From: Salibacteraceae bacterium
Lineage (GTDB): Bacteria; Bacteroidota; Bacteroidia; Flavobacteriales_G; Salibacteraceae
DNA: 64,000 nt
Direction: 5' to 3'
Assembly: GCA_018401875.1 (NCBI GenBank)
Contig: JAGYJZ010000008.1
Location: 1 to 64,000, forward strand
A program made the position numbers and the translations under genes. Position 1 is the first letter of the stretch, and each line of letters starts with the position of its first letter. The notes under the pieces were generated by a model, which searched no databases, was not told the DNA's origin, and saw only the letters and a program-made list of their open reading frames with translations. Shown one piece after another: positions 42,869 through 54,608 of the stretch.

Positions 42869-44158
42869 ATGAGTAGAGGCACGATTCGCATTATTATTTT
42901 TCTGGCCGCAGCACTTTTTATCGGCTTGGTTACAACCCAAATATTTTGGGTAAAAAAGGCCTATGAAATCACGCAAAACCAAATCCAGCACGAAATAGAA
43001 CTGGCGCTGGTCAATGTAGTGCAGGACATTAAAGAGCACACAGAAGACTCGACATTTTTGGTAGATCCCGTGACTATGGTTTCACCGAATTTTTTTCGAG
43101 TTCAGATCAATGAAGAGCTTCAGCCTTTTTACCTCGAGTCGATGCTCCAAACCGAATTTCTCAACCGAGAGATCAACTATAAATTTCAGTACAGCATTTA
43201 CAATTGCTTCAACGACTCGGTGGTTTATACGAAGGCCGTTGGAACTTCAACGAATAAGCCTAATAGCGGGGAAATAAGTGTTCCGCCTTCCGTTGAGTGG
43301 GACGATGACAACCATTACTTCTCTGTCTTTTTCCCGAGTTTAGATTTTGAAATAATCTCTCAGATGCGTTTTTGGGTTTTTTCATCTGTCATGTTGATCG
43401 CTGTGCTGATCTTCTTCACCTATGTGATCAGTGTGATTTTAAAGCAGAAACGGCTATCTGAAATCAAAAATGACTTCATCAACAATATGACACACGAACT
43501 CAAAACGCCCATTTCAACCATCGCTTTAGCGAGTGATGTACTGATGCAAAGCGGAATTGAGTCGAATCCAGAGCGATTAAAAAATTACGCCCGCATCATA
43601 AGAGATGAGAATCAACGGTTGCAAAACCAAGTTGAACGCGTCCTTCAAATTGCACGTCTTGAGAAGGAGGAACTCGAAATGAACAAGCAGCAATTCGATC
43701 TCCATGAATTAATTGAACTAGCCGTGCCTACCATTGAAATGAATTTTGCGGAAAAAGAATTGAAAATTTCCACGCGACTAAACTCGAGCAACCCCATTAT
43801 TTGGGGCGATGAAATGCACATTACAAACGTGATTTTCAACTTGCTTGATAATGCTGCAAAGTACGGAGGAGACTTGCCTGAAATTGATGTAGAAACGCGT
43901 CAGTCAGAAAAAGGAATTTTTCTTTCGGTGAGCGACAAAGGTCTTGGAATTCCAAAGGAACAGCAGAAAGACATATTCGAGAAATTTTATCGTGTCTCCA
44001 CGGGAAATGTGCACGATGTAAAAGGATTTGGATTGGGCTTGCACTATGTTAAAACCATTGTTGACGCGCACGGAGGGAAAATAAAGTTGAACAGTAAACT
44101 CGGAGAAGGCAGTCAATTTGAACTGTTCTTCCCTTATGGAACAGAACTTGTAAACTAG
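42869..44158 (+). CDS. Two-component sensor histidine kinase
   Basis: 429 residues. Two transmembrane segments (about 7-26 and 170-190) bracket a periplasmic sensor of about 140 residues. HisKA with NNMTHELKTPISTIALASDV, then HATPase_c with NLLDNAAKYGG (N box), DKGLGIP (G1) and GFGLGLHYVK (G2). Its stop overlaps a potential GTG of the response-regulator gene. A TAGTTTTG element ends 8 nt before its ATG, perhaps a -7 box of a near-leaderless transcript. Confidence 0.93.
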   Translation: MSRGTIRIIIFLAAALFIGLVTTQIFWVKKAYEITQNQIQHEIELALVNVVQDIKEHTEDSTFLVDPVTMVSPNFFRVQINEELQPFYLESMLQTEFLNREINYKFQYSIYNCFNDSVVYTKAVGTSTNKPNSGEISVPPSVEWDDDNHYFSVFFPSLDFEIISQMRFWVFSSVMLIAVLIFFTYVISVILKQKRLSEIKNDFINNMTHELKTPISTIALASDVLMQSGIESNPERLKNYARIIRDENQRLQNQVERVLQIARLEKEELEMNKQQFDLHELIELAVPTIEMNFAEKELKISTRLNSSNPIIWGDEMHITNVIFNLLDNAAKYGGDLPEIDVETRQSEKGIFLSVSDKGLGIPKEQQKDIFEKFYRVSTGNVHDVKGFGLGLHYVKTIVDAHGGKIKLNSKLGEGSQFELFFPYGTELVN

Positions 44159-44163
44159 TGGTC

Positions 44164-44871
44164 ATGAGTAAAAAAGAACGAACGAAAGTGCTCTTGGTGG
44201 AGGACGATATGAATTTAGGATTTGTAATACAAGACCATTTGCGCAACATTGGTTACCAAGCCGACCTCGAAAAAGACGGCTTTGCAGGGTTCCAAAAATT
44301 CTACAACAGCGGATACGATTTATGCATTCTTGATGTCATGCTTCCAAAGAAAGACGGCTTCACGTTGGCAGAAGACATTCGAAAAATAGACCAGCATGTG
44401 CCCATTTTATTCTTGACTGCAAAGAGCATGACTGAGGATAAAATCAGAGGTTTTAAATTAGGTGCCGATGATTATCTGACAAAACCATTCAGTTTTGATG
44501 AACTCGATTTGAGGATAAAAGCAATCTTGAAGCGTGTAAAACCAAATGAGGAGGACGAAAGCGTTATAAGAGGTGTTTTTCAGCTTGGAAACTACAAGTT
44601 TGACTACGATAACCTATCACTCAAAATTGATAAAAGCGACAAATTACTGACCAAAAAGGAGGCCGAGTTATTGCGCATGCTTTGTTTGCATAAAGACCAA
44701 GTGCTCACACGAGAGATGGCACTGACGGTGGTTTGGGGTAGTGATGATTATTTCCTTGGCCGATCAATGGATGTATTTATCACCAAGCTCAGGAAATACC
44801 TGAAAGCCGATGAACGCATCAAAATCATGAATGTGCATGGGGTTGGATTTAAATTGATCATCGATGAGTGA
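44164..44871 (+). CDS. OmpR/PhoB-family response regulator
   Basis: 235 residues from the ATG at 44164; the GTG at 44158 is possible. The receiver domain has the acidic pocket VEDD, phospho-Asp in DLCILDVMLPKKDG, the conserved Thr in FLTAKS and Lys in LTKPFSFDEL. The C-terminal winged helix contains LTKKEAELLRMLCLHK and a recognition helix in SMDVFITKLRKYL. It pairs with the preceding histidine kinase. DUF493 overlaps its 3' end. Confidence 0.94.
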   Translation: MSKKERTKVLLVEDDMNLGFVIQDHLRNIGYQADLEKDGFAGFQKFYNSGYDLCILDVMLPKKDGFTLAEDIRKIDQHVPILFLTAKSMTEDKIRGFKLGADDYLTKPFSFDELDLRIKAILKRVKPNEEDESVIRGVFQLGNYKFDYDNLSLKIDKSDKLLTKKEAELLRMLCLHKDQVLTREMALTVVWGSDDYFLGRSMDVFITKLRKYLKADERIKIMNVHGVGFKLIIDE

Positions 44872-45139
44872 AGTTGATCCATTTGCCGGGTTACTGGCTA
44901 AACTCAAAGAGCAAAAAAACTGGCCAATGGTGTATTTATTCAAATTCATCATTCCAAATGACAATCATAAATTGGCCTTAGCGCAAGGTCTTTTTGGGTC
45001 AGAGGCTCAAGTAACCATAAACAAAAGCCGAACGGGCAAATATTTAAGCATCAGCGCAAAAGAAATGATGATCAGTCCTGAAGAAGTGATTGAGCGCTAT
45101 AAAAAAGCGGATGCTATTGAAGGCTTAATTTCTCTCTAA
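44864..45139 (+). CDS. DUF493 family protein
   Basis: 91 residues. The ACT-like/DUF493 (YbeD) fold pattern is PMVYLFKFIIPND near the start, then the second half SRTGKYLSISAKEMMISPEEVIERY. Function of the family is unclear. It overlaps the response regulator by 8 nt and the convergent sensor kinase by 4 nt (CTAA). Confidence 0.85.
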   Translation: MSEVDPFAGLLAKLKEQKNWPMVYLFKFIIPNDNHKLALAQGLFGSEAQVTINKSRTGKYLSISAKEMMISPEEVIERYKKADAIEGLISL

Positions 45140-47142
45140 GCCGAAATGGCATCGCTTTGCATGGCTGACTTTATATCTGCACGCTGCTTTTCGAGTCCTA
45201 CAAATTCAATTTTAAAATAGCTTCCCGGCTTCTTGATTCGTTCTATGGTTCCATCGAGTTGCGAAGAAAGCGTTACCACCAGTTCCATTCCTAGCGTTTG
45301 GGCGCTATTAAATGTAAAGTCTTCGGGCAATCCCACACCGTTATCGCCAATTTCTAATACAAACTTTCCATCATGCGAACGATCGAGCTTTACGGTGATC
45401 ACGCCATTTTCTTGCTCATCGGTGAATGCATGTTTTAAAGAGTTTGAAATTAACTCATTGAGTAACAAACCTAAAGGAATCAACGTGTCTAATGTCAGGG
45501 TTTGAACCTTCACATCGATATCTAATTCAACGTGCTTATTTAAGCGATAACTTCTAAGCAAGTTGAGTGAAAGCTCTGAAATGTATTCTTGAATATTGAT
45601 GTTTGATAAGTCGTGGGCTTCGTACATTTTCTCGTGGATCAAGGCCATTGAAATGATGCGGTTTTGGCATTCATCAAAGAGGTCGAGCGCCACTTGATCG
45701 TCTGTATATGCGCATTGCAAGCGAATCAAGCTATTGATTACCTGCAAGTTATTTTTTACGCGGTGATGAATTTCTTTCAATAAAACTTCCTTTTCATCCT
45801 TTTGCTTCTTGATGCTTTCGTTTTGTTTCTGCAATAGATGAAATGCCTTCTTGCGCTCTCGATTGGTTCGTGCATACAACACCACCGATATGAGCGCGAG
45901 CACTAAGCCTATGGTAAATGAGAGGATCAGAATTCGGTTTCTACCCAATTGCAATTCTTGAATTTCGTTCTCTCTTTTTAATATTTCAATCTCTTTGGTT
46001 TTATTCTCATTCTCAAATTTCGCTTCGAGGTTCGTTGCTATTTCTTTCGTTTGCTCACTAAAAAGGGTGTCCTTCATTTCGGCATACCTTGTTTTATAGT
46101 TGAACGCTTTTTCAAAATCTCCTTGCCGGATATAAATTTTGCTAATCTCATCGTATGCATCTCGCAGCTCTTTCTTCGCGCCAATTTCTGACGAGATCGC
46201 TATAACGTCCTTCATGTATATGAGTGCTTGTTGTGAGTTGCCAGAAAGCGATTGCACGCGCGCTAGACCTTGTATCGAGCTGAGCATGCCTTTTTTATCG
46301 CCCAACTCTTCTTGAATTGCAAGGGCCTTTTTTTGATATTCCATGGCCTTTTGGAGAATTTCTTGCGCAGCATACACATCACCAATATTGGTGAATGATG
46401 TAGCCATTCCACGCTGATTTCCTGTTCCTTGGCGGCCATCTAATGATTTAAAATGATACTCTAACGATTCCTCATATTCGCCTTTTTCAAAGGAAATAAT
46501 ACCGAGGTTGTTAATGATATCTGATATGACACCTTGATTATTGAATGCTTTTAGAATGTCGAGCGCCTTTGAATAATAGGACTCCGCTTGGTCATAATTT
46601 CCTTGTAAATAATACACCAGCCCGATGTTGTTGTATGACTTACCCACGCCCTCTTGGTCATTCATTTCTTCTAAAATTCGAATCGAATTGAGGTATTGTT
46701 CAATGGCCAAGGCATATTCACCTTGCTGTGTATATACCGCACCCTTGTTATTGAACGAGCCCGCCATCCCTTTTCTGTTGCCAATTTCTGACATGATTTC
46801 AAGCGACCGATCGTGATAGGTGAGTGCAACATTGTACACTGCTTTGTAATAGTTTATGATTCCAAGGTTGTTGTAGGACATCGCGATGCCCTTTTTATAT
46901 CCCAATCGCTCAGATAAAAACAAGGCGCGGTTAGAGTATTTTTCAGCCCTATCAATGTCGCTATTGAAAAACTCACGTGATAAATTATAGAGCAGAAGCA
47001 CCTTATGAGTATCCTGTTTTGATGTTCTCAACACTTGAAAAAGGCTGTCAATCGTGGGTTGATCTTGCCCGTAATTAACCTTCGCAAACAACAATGCAGC
47101 GATAAGTAGGATCGGCTTGGTATAGTTGAGCACTTTATTCAC
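45136..47142 (-). CDS. TPR-containing sensor histidine kinase (HisKA_2 type)
   Basis: 668 residues from a GTG at 47142, giving a clean signal peptide (LNYTKPILLIAALLFAKV). The frame also allows a TTG at 47196, but the extra residues are charged and lie before the signal. About nine tetratricopeptide repeats (about 40-380) occupy the periplasm; one transmembrane helix ([20 protein letters not shown]) leads to HisKA_2 with KEIHHRVKNNLQVINSLIRL and a HATPase_c domain. No response regulator is adjacent. Such orphan kinases are common in Bacteroidota. Confidence 0.88.
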   Translation of the reverse strand: MNKVLNYTKPILLIAALLFAKVNYGQDQPTIDSLFQVLRTSKQDTHKVLLLYNLSREFFNSDIDRAEKYSNRALFLSERLGYKKGIAMSYNNLGIINYYKAVYNVALTYHDRSLEIMSEIGNRKGMAGSFNNKGAVYTQQGEYALAIEQYLNSIRILEEMNDQEGVGKSYNNIGLVYYLQGNYDQAESYYSKALDILKAFNNQGVISDIINNLGIISFEKGEYEESLEYHFKSLDGRQGTGNQRGMATSFTNIGDVYAAQEILQKAMEYQKKALAIQEELGDKKGMLSSIQGLARVQSLSGNSQQALIYMKDVIAISSEIGAKKELRDAYDEISKIYIRQGDFEKAFNYKTRYAEMKDTLFSEQTKEIATNLEAKFENENKTKEIEILKRENEIQELQLGRNRILILSFTIGLVLALISVVLYARTNRERKKAFHLLQKQNESIKKQKDEKEVLLKEIHHRVKNNLQVINSLIRLQCAYTDDQVALDLFDECQNRIISMALIHEKMYEAHDLSNINIQEYISELSLNLLRSYRLNKHVELDIDVKVQTLTLDTLIPLGLLLNELISNSLKHAFTDEQENGVITVKLDRSHDGKFVLEIGDNGVGLPEDFTFNSAQTLGMELVVTLSSQLDGTIERIKKPGSYFKIEFVGLEKQRADIKSAMQSDAISA

Positions 47143-47238
47143 AATTAATCTTCTAAGGTAATCATAACAGCGTTTTAATCGTCTTGGTTTAGCCAAAAGA
47201 AATACCAGCGTATTATCTTCACACCATCAATTCAACAT

Positions 47239-48900
47239 ATGAAGCATCTCCTTCTTTTCTTCTTTCTGTTTTCAATCTCGATCGATGTAAGAGCGCAGAA
47301 TGCTTCGGTGCAGCTCATTCATGCGATTTCCGACACTAATTTTCAAACAGTCGACATTTGGTTATCAAACACAAAAATTGCAGACAATATTTCTTTTCGA
47401 CAAGCCACCAGCTTTATTTCATTTCCCGCAGTAATTGAAGCTAAAGTGCGCATTTGTGATTCGGCAAGCACAGACACCATCAATCCTTTATTCCTTTTCA
47501 CAGAGCAGCTTGTAGTTGGCGAAAAATACATCATGGTGGCAACGGGAATAGCGGATTCAAACGCAAACTACTCTCCTTACAAACCACTCAATTTTCACCT
47601 CACATCAGGTGCCCGCCAACTTTCGCAATTCACGGGTTATTCTGACGTAGTCTTTTTTCATGCTTCCACTGATACAGAAACACTATCAATACGAGAAACA
47701 CGCGAACTAGATGTTGAGTTAGAATCTGCGCTTTCTTACGGCACATTCAGTGACTACAATGAACTCGAAACATCGAATTATCGCTTGCGTTTGTCTGAAA
47801 CAACACTCGCTTTTCCGATGGGTGAGTTTGATGCCTTCCTCGCCTCTTCAGACCTGGAAGACAGCGCATTGACAGTGCTAATTAGCGGGTTTCAGCAGCC
47901 TGAGCAAAACAGCAACGGCCCAGCACTTGGCATCGATGTGGTGACCTCAAGTGGCGCTGTTCACAGCCTACCGATCAGTCATGGAAAAGTTCAATTTCTC
48001 CACAACAGCGCAGATCCAGAACTGGAAGAAATCGACATTTACGTAAACGGCAATCAAGCACTCAACAGCCTTGATTTCCTAACTGCCTCGGGCTATCTTA
48101 CATTCCCCTCAGGAAAAGAATTACGCCTTGCGATCACCTCAGATAGCGCCAGTGGCAGTTCAGAGTCGATCTATGAAGAATCAATCGTGATTGATGCCAA
48201 CAGCGAAAATATTACGGTTCTGCACGGTTTAAATGGAACCGAATTTTCGCCCATTGAAGCATTAAACCTTTCGATGAAGCGATCAAAAACAGAAGCAGAC
48301 ATCGCATCAAATTGCGACATTTTATTTTTCAACGGTTCAACTGATTTTGGCTCTGCCACACTCAAAGAAGAAACGATTGTCAATACAGAAATATTTAGCC
48401 AAACTGCATACGGTCAATTTTCCGACTATGCATCACTGCCTGCTGCAAACTACAATGTTGACCTCTATCGCACTTCTGAATTATACGCATCGAACGGACT
48501 GAATTTAGACGGTTATAATTTGACAGGATCGGCAATTACATTAATGACAGTAGGCTTCGTTGACACGCTAGCCAATCAAAACGGTGAAGAATTTGGACTT
48601 TGGTTTGCGCGCTCTACCTCGGGGAAATTTACAAGACTCTCGGCTCCGTTGGGTGTGAAAAATGGTTCAGCGCAAGCCCCTAAGCTTTTCCCAAATCCCA
48701 CCTCATCGTTTGTAGAAATATTATCCGACCAACCCATCGAAGAACTGCGCATCTATAACACGCAAGGACAATTGGTCCTTCACACTATAGCAGACAATTC
48801 AAGCAATCGAATTGACATTCAAAACTTTAATCCAGGCATTTACATTGTTGAGTTTCTTTCGGAAGGTCGACTGCGATGCGAGAAGCTTATTGTGGAATAA
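47239..48900 (+). CDS. T9SS-sorted protein with DUF4397 repeats
   Basis: 553 residues: signal peptide (LLLFFFLFSISIDVRAQ), two or more DUF4397 domains (ASVQLIHAISDTNFQTVDIW; then GKVQFLHNSADPELEEIDIY), a third related segment (CDILFFNGSTDFG), and a type A sorting domain (LFPNPTSSFVEILS, LRIYNTQGQLVLH, FNPGIYIVEF). It should be cell-surface exposed. DUF4397 is a lipoprotein-type beta-sandwich of unknown role. The start is ATG with a short leader. Confidence 0.9.
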   Translation: MKHLLLFFFLFSISIDVRAQNASVQLIHAISDTNFQTVDIWLSNTKIADNISFRQATSFISFPAVIEAKVRICDSASTDTINPLFLFTEQLVVGEKYIMVATGIADSNANYSPYKPLNFHLTSGARQLSQFTGYSDVVFFHASTDTETLSIRETRELDVELESALSYGTFSDYNELETSNYRLRLSETTLAFPMGEFDAFLASSDLEDSALTVLISGFQQPEQNSNGPALGIDVVTSSGAVHSLPISHGKVQFLHNSADPELEEIDIYVNGNQALNSLDFLTASGYLTFPSGKELRLAITSDSASGSSESIYEESIVIDANSENITVLHGLNGTEFSPIEALNLSMKRSKTEADIASNCDILFFNGSTDFGSATLKEETIVNTEIFSQTAYGQFSDYASLPAANYNVDLYRTSELYASNGLNLDGYNLTGSAITLMTVGFVDTLANQNGEEFGLWFARSTSGKFTRLSAPLGVKNGSAQAPKLFPNPTSSFVEILSDQPIEELRIYNTQGQLVLHTIADNSSNRIDIQNFNPGIYIVEFLSEGRLRCEKLIVE

Positions 48901-48991
48901 GCAGCACGTAATGCGGTTTTTCAAACAATGACGTTTGATAAAAAAAACACTAGACTGAGCAGTTCGATACAGAATGGATTAGCATTGTTCC

Positions 48992-49537
48992 ATGAAAATT
49001 TCGTGGGCAATACGAATTGTGTTTTTGGTGTTTTTGGTAACCCAAATCTCCTGCTCGCGCAACAAAAAAGCGACAAAAAAGAAGTTGGCCCATACAACTG
49101 AGCAAGTTTCTAGAAACAATGACGGTTTAAAGGAGAAGTATGCGCGCTCATTGGGCGTTGACGCTAAAGACATTCAAAACATTGCGCTCTACCAATTCAT
49201 AGACGAATGGTACGGTGTGCCGTATAAATTTGGTGGCACCACGAAGGCCGGTGCCGACTGCTCAGGATTTGTGGGGCAATTATACGATACAGTCTATCGC
49301 AAATCGCTTCCGCGAAGTACAAATGAGATCGACAAAGCGTGCTCAAATGTTTCGAAATCTTCTCTTAAAGAAGGTGATTTGGTCTTTTTTGACATCAACA
49401 AAAAGAAAGTCTCACACGTTGGTGTCTACCTACAAAACAACAAGTTTGTGCATGCTTCAACGAGCAAAGGCGTAATCATATCCGACTTAGAAAACCCTTA
49501 CTATCAAAAATCTTTCTCGAAGGGCGGACGGAAGTAA
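48992..49537 (+). CDS. NlpC/P60 (C40) peptidase lipoprotein
   Basis: 181 residues with a lipoprotein signal ending TQISC (Cys-22). The NlpC/P60 domain has the catalytic Cys in GADCSGFVGQLY, His in VSHVGVYL and the third His in FVHAST, so it should cut cell-wall stem peptides (D-gamma-Glu-mDAP). Basic linker RNKKATKKK after the Cys. A single-gene unit between two secreted-protein genes. Confidence 0.92.
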   Translation: MKISWAIRIVFLVFLVTQISCSRNKKATKKKLAHTTEQVSRNNDGLKEKYARSLGVDAKDIQNIALYQFIDEWYGVPYKFGGTTKAGADCSGFVGQLYDTVYRKSLPRSTNEIDKACSNVSKSSLKEGDLVFFDINKKKVSHVGVYLQNNKFVHASTSKGVIISDLENPYYQKSFSKGGRK

Positions 49538-49620
49538 ATCCACTTATCGCTCAAATCTGCCACTCAAGGGTCAAAATTCGCACCTCAATGATTGACTCAA
49601 CGATGCTATGAATCTAATGC

Positions 49621-49628
49621 TATTTTTG
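49621..49628 (+). promoter_or_regulatory. -7 promoter element of the TonB-dependent receptor gene
   Basis: TATTTTTG, a perfect TAnnTTTG match, 21 nt upstream of the preferred ATG at 49649. A TTG 26 nt further up is too far for the standard spacing. The site excludes the longer in-frame start at 49592. Confidence 0.45.
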
Positions 49629-49648
49629 GCCTCCTTAATTTCTTAGCT

Positions 49649-51955
49649 ATGATGCGATGGTTACTCTTGATGCCTTTAAGTTTCCTCAGTTTAATCTCTC
49701 TTGCTCAAACGGGCACTATTAGAGGATTTGTATATGACAAAGCATCGGGTGAACCAATCATTTTCATCAATGTATACTTAGAGGGGACACAAATTGGAAC
49801 CTCCACAGATGTAAATGGATACTACTCTGTTACACAAGTTCCTCCGGGCAATTACAACCTGGTTGTAGAAGCACTCGGATACCAGAAAGTCTCTGAAAAC
49901 ATTGACCTAAAAGCGGGTCAAATCATCAACAAGAAGTTATTTGCTGCCCAACAAGCCAAATTACTCGGAACTATTGAGGTTTCTGCCGACAGGGCCGAAG
50001 CGCGGAATGACGTGCAAATGTCGGTGCAGAAAATCACACCAAAAGAAATCGACAAGCTCCCGAGCATCGGTGGCGAACCTGATATAGCGCAATACATGCA
50101 AGTATTGCCGGGCGTTGTTTTCACAGGCGACCAAGGTGGGCAGCTGTACATCCGCGGAGGCTCGCCAGTGCAGAATAAGGTTTTGCTAGACGGAATGATC
50201 GTTTATAACCCCTTCCACTCTATCGGTTTATTTTCGGTATTTGACACCGACATTATTCGAAATGCTGACATCTACACTGGAGGGTTTGGCGCTGAATATG
50301 GAGGACGAATTTCATCCATCATGGACGTGACGACTATTGACGGCAACCAAAATGAATTTGAAGGAAATGTTTCAGTAAGCACCTTTGGCGCAAAAGTAAA
50401 CGCAGAAATTCCGATCGTGAAACCAAAGAAAATTGGTGGCTCAGGCGTTTCCTCGGTAATCAGCGCAAAGCACAGTTACCTTGATCAGAGTTCGCGAATT
50501 TTTTATGACTACATCGATCCAGACGGGCTTCCTTTCAACTTTACAGACCTCTACGGAAAAGTAACATTTAGTGGTGAAAATGGCAGTAAGGCTAATGTTT
50601 TCGGCCTGTATTATGACGATCAAGTGCGCTACCAAGCCGTGTCAGACTTAAACTGGAACAACCAAGGTATTGGCGGTAACTTCATTCTTATTCCTTCTGC
50701 CAATCCAGTGTTAATCGAAGGAAATTTCGCCTATTCTCAATATACGATTCGTCTCCAAGAAGAAAACCTAAGAGACCGCACAAGTTCGATCAATGGATTC
50801 AACGGTGGACTTGGGTTTACTTATTTTAAGGGTGATGATGAAATAAAATACGGACTTGAGATTGTGGGTTTCTCTACTGACTTTTTCTATTTTAATGCAG
50901 CAAACCGGGAAGTCAGTCAACGAGAAAATACGACAGAATTAGGTGCCTACGTGCGTTACAAGAAAAAAATCGGAAAATTGGTCATAGACCCGAGTTTCCG
51001 TCTGCAATACTACGCTTCGCTGAGCACGCCTTCATTTGAGCCTCGTATAGGTGCGAAATACAACGTAAACGACAATTTTAGACTGAAACTTGCCGCAGGT
51101 GTTTACAGCCAAAACCTTATTGCAGCTAATTCAGATCGTGACGTGGTAAACCTTTTCAATGGCTTTGTTTCAGGCCCAAGCACCCTTCAGAAAGAAGTTA
51201 CTAACGAAGAGGGTGAGACCAGAGACGTAAAGCATTCCCTCCAAAAAGCAAATCACTTCATAATAGGTGCTGAAGTTGATTTCACAAGACGTTTTAGCCT
51301 CAATGTGGAAGGATATTTTAAGCGATTTACTCAACTCACAAACATCAATAGAAACAAAGTATTTAATGGACCTGAACCAGGATTAGAAGAATACCTCTAC
51401 CTCGATTACATCATCGAAACGGGTGATGCTTATGGTATTGACTTTGTGTTCAACTACGATTTACCGAGCATCAATCTTTATGCGGTTTACTCCTTGGGTA
51501 AAACAACCCGTTGGGATGGAGTACAGACCTACGCACCGGTATTTGACCGAAGACACAACGTAAACCTTGTTGGTTCTTACAAATTTGGAAAGACGAGGTT
51601 GTGGGAATTTGATGTGCGTTGGAACATGGGATCAGGATTTCCGTTTACCCAAACACAAGGTTTTTACGAGCAGTTTCCGTTTCAAGACGGAACCTCTACC
51701 GATGTTGTCAACTCAAACGGTGAACTCGGAGTGGTGTATGGCGAGCTAAACGGAGGACGTTTACCGTACTATCATCGCCTCGATATGACCTTGAAAAGAG
51801 AATTTATCATATCAACAAGCTCAACCCTCGAAGCAAATATTGGTTTAACGAATGCTTACAACCGAGAAAACATCTTCTACTTTGACAGGGTTAACTTTGA
51901 ACGGGTGAACCAATTACCTTTTATGCCATCAGCAGGCTTGAAGATGAATTTCTAA
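49649..51955 (+). CDS. TonB-dependent receptor with CarboxypepD_reg-like domain
   Basis: 768 residues: signal peptide (LLLMPLSFLSLISLAQ), an N-terminal CarboxypepD_reg-like domain (about 20-105, TIRGFVYDKASGEPIIFINV), a plug domain (QYMQVLPGVVFTGDQGGQLY; DIIRNADIYTGGFGAEYGGR) and a 22-strand barrel ending in Phe (AGLKMNF). Receptors of this type import metals or nutrients using TonB energy; no substrate-binding SusD partner is adjacent, so a Sus-type polysaccharide locus is unlikely. A substrate cannot be named. Confidence 0.92.
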   Translation: MMRWLLLMPLSFLSLISLAQTGTIRGFVYDKASGEPIIFINVYLEGTQIGTSTDVNGYYSVTQVPPGNYNLVVEALGYQKVSENIDLKAGQIINKKLFAAQQAKLLGTIEVSADRAEARNDVQMSVQKITPKEIDKLPSIGGEPDIAQYMQVLPGVVFTGDQGGQLYIRGGSPVQNKVLLDGMIVYNPFHSIGLFSVFDTDIIRNADIYTGGFGAEYGGRISSIMDVTTIDGNQNEFEGNVSVSTFGAKVNAEIPIVKPKKIGGSGVSSVISAKHSYLDQSSRIFYDYIDPDGLPFNFTDLYGKVTFSGENGSKANVFGLYYDDQVRYQAVSDLNWNNQGIGGNFILIPSANPVLIEGNFAYSQYTIRLQEENLRDRTSSINGFNGGLGFTYFKGDDEIKYGLEIVGFSTDFFYFNAANREVSQRENTTELGAYVRYKKKIGKLVIDPSFRLQYYASLSTPSFEPRIGAKYNVNDNFRLKLAAGVYSQNLIAANSDRDVVNLFNGFVSGPSTLQKEVTNEEGETRDVKHSLQKANHFIIGAEVDFTRRFSLNVEGYFKRFTQLTNINRNKVFNGPEPGLEEYLYLDYIIETGDAYGIDFVFNYDLPSINLYAVYSLGKTTRWDGVQTYAPVFDRRHNVNLVGSYKFGKTRLWEFDVRWNMGSGFPFTQTQGFYEQFPFQDGTSTDVVNSNGELGVVYGELNGGRLPYYHRLDMTLKREFIISTSSTLEANIGLTNAYNRENIFYFDRVNFERVNQLPFMPSAGLKMNF

Positions 51956-52013
51956 CGCAAAAACGTGGTTCAATAATTTTTTATTTTTTCATAGTCTAGC
52001 CGATCATCTATCT

Positions 52014-52021
52014 TACCTTTG
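52014..52021 (+). promoter_or_regulatory. -7 promoter element of pyrG
   Basis: TACCTTTG, a perfect TAnnTTTG match, 29 nt upstream of the GTG start of pyrG. The -33 region is a T run rather than a clear TTTG. Confidence 0.5.
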
Positions 52022-52038
52022 GTTCCCGTATTAAATAA

Positions 52039-53673
<1,635 letters not shown>

Positions 53674-53679
53674 GCTACC

Positions 53680-54243
53680 ATGCTTGAAACCATCATACAA
53701 ATAGATCAAGCAGTAACGTTAATCATCAATCATTTCAGCAACGCTTCGGCTGATGCTTTGATGATTGCCATAAGTGACAAGCAAACTTGGCTTCCACTTT
53801 ATTTGGCGCTGTTGATCCTTTTTTACAAAGTTTTCGGATGGAAACACAGCTTGGTTATTATAGTTGCTGTTGTGCTCAACTTGGTGCTTACAGACCAAAT
53901 CTCGGTAATGTTTAAGGAATTTTTCATGCGGTTAAGACCCTGCCATGAAGCGTCATTCATGGATGTTTTAAAACTTCCTGATGGATGTGGCGGGAAATTC
54001 GGATTCGTATCTTCACACGCGGCAAATACGATGGGTCTAGCAGTATTAGTATCAATGATTCTCAAAAACAAGTGGATTTCAATGGCCATGTTTTCATTTG
54101 CATTTGTCAATGGATACTCCCGAATTTACCTTGGCAAGCACTATTTCCTCGATGTGATAGGAGGCTTCATTCTAGGAGCATTTTTGGCTTGGCTAGTCTA
54201 TCAAGCCATGGTTTATTCCATCAAAAAATTCAAACTGCGATGA
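53680..54243 (+). CDS. PAP2-family membrane phosphatase
   Basis: 187 residues, about five to six membrane segments. The three catalytic motifs are KEFFMRLRP, SSHAANTMGLA and SRIYLGKHYFLDVIGG. It dephosphorylates lipid phosphates, for example phosphatidic acid or undecaprenyl diphosphate; which one is unknown. Overlaps crcB by 4 nt. Confidence 0.93.
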   Translation: MLETIIQIDQAVTLIINHFSNASADALMIAISDKQTWLPLYLALLILFYKVFGWKHSLVIIVAVVLNLVLTDQISVMFKEFFMRLRPCHEASFMDVLKLPDGCGGKFGFVSSHAANTMGLAVLVSMILKNKWISMAMFSFAFVNGYSRIYLGKHYFLDVIGGFILGAFLAWLVYQAMVYSIKKFKLR

Positions 54244-54608
54244 ACATGATTGGCGCGATAGCAGTATTTGTAGGTGGAGGCTTAGGAAGTTTACTGCGCT
54301 ATGGAATCAGTCATTTTGTGAAGGGTTTTTCATCTTCCATCTTGCCGTATGCCACGCTTTCGTCAAATTTATTGAGCACGGCAATCTTAGGATTTGTCAT
54401 TTACAAACTTCCCCCAACAGTAAATCAAACGCTCTATTTATTCTTGGCGATAGGTTTTTGTGGCGGATTTAGCACTTTTTCAACATTCAGTCTTGAAACA
54501 TTTCAGCTTTTAAAAAATGGTCAAACCGTGTGGGCCATCTCCAATATTGTCATTAGCATTTTAGCTTGCCTTACCTTATTATTCTTGATTTTAAAACCCA
54601 TCAAATGA
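54240..54608 (+). CDS. crcB: Fluoride channel Fluc/CrcB
   Basis: 122 residues from the ATG at 54240 (ATGA overlap with PAP2); another ATG lies two codons later. Four membrane segments with GGGLGSLLRYGIS and the conserved GFCGGFSTFSTFS. It exports fluoride as a dual-topology dimer. No fluoride riboswitch fits upstream, since the start is inside the PAP2 gene. The long in-frame extension to 53985 is a shadow of PAP2. Confidence 0.93.
   Translation: MNMIGAIAVFVGGGLGSLLRYGISHFVKGFSSSILPYATLSSNLLSTAILGFVIYKLPPTVNQTLYLFLAIGFCGGFSTFSTFSLETFQLLKNGQTVWAISNIVISILACLTLLFLILKPIK

Noticed and set aside
53985-54239. Long N-terminal extension of CrcB
   Set aside because: It lies inside the PAP2 gene in another frame and would put a basic stretch before a four-helix channel; the ATGA start at 54240 fits the family.
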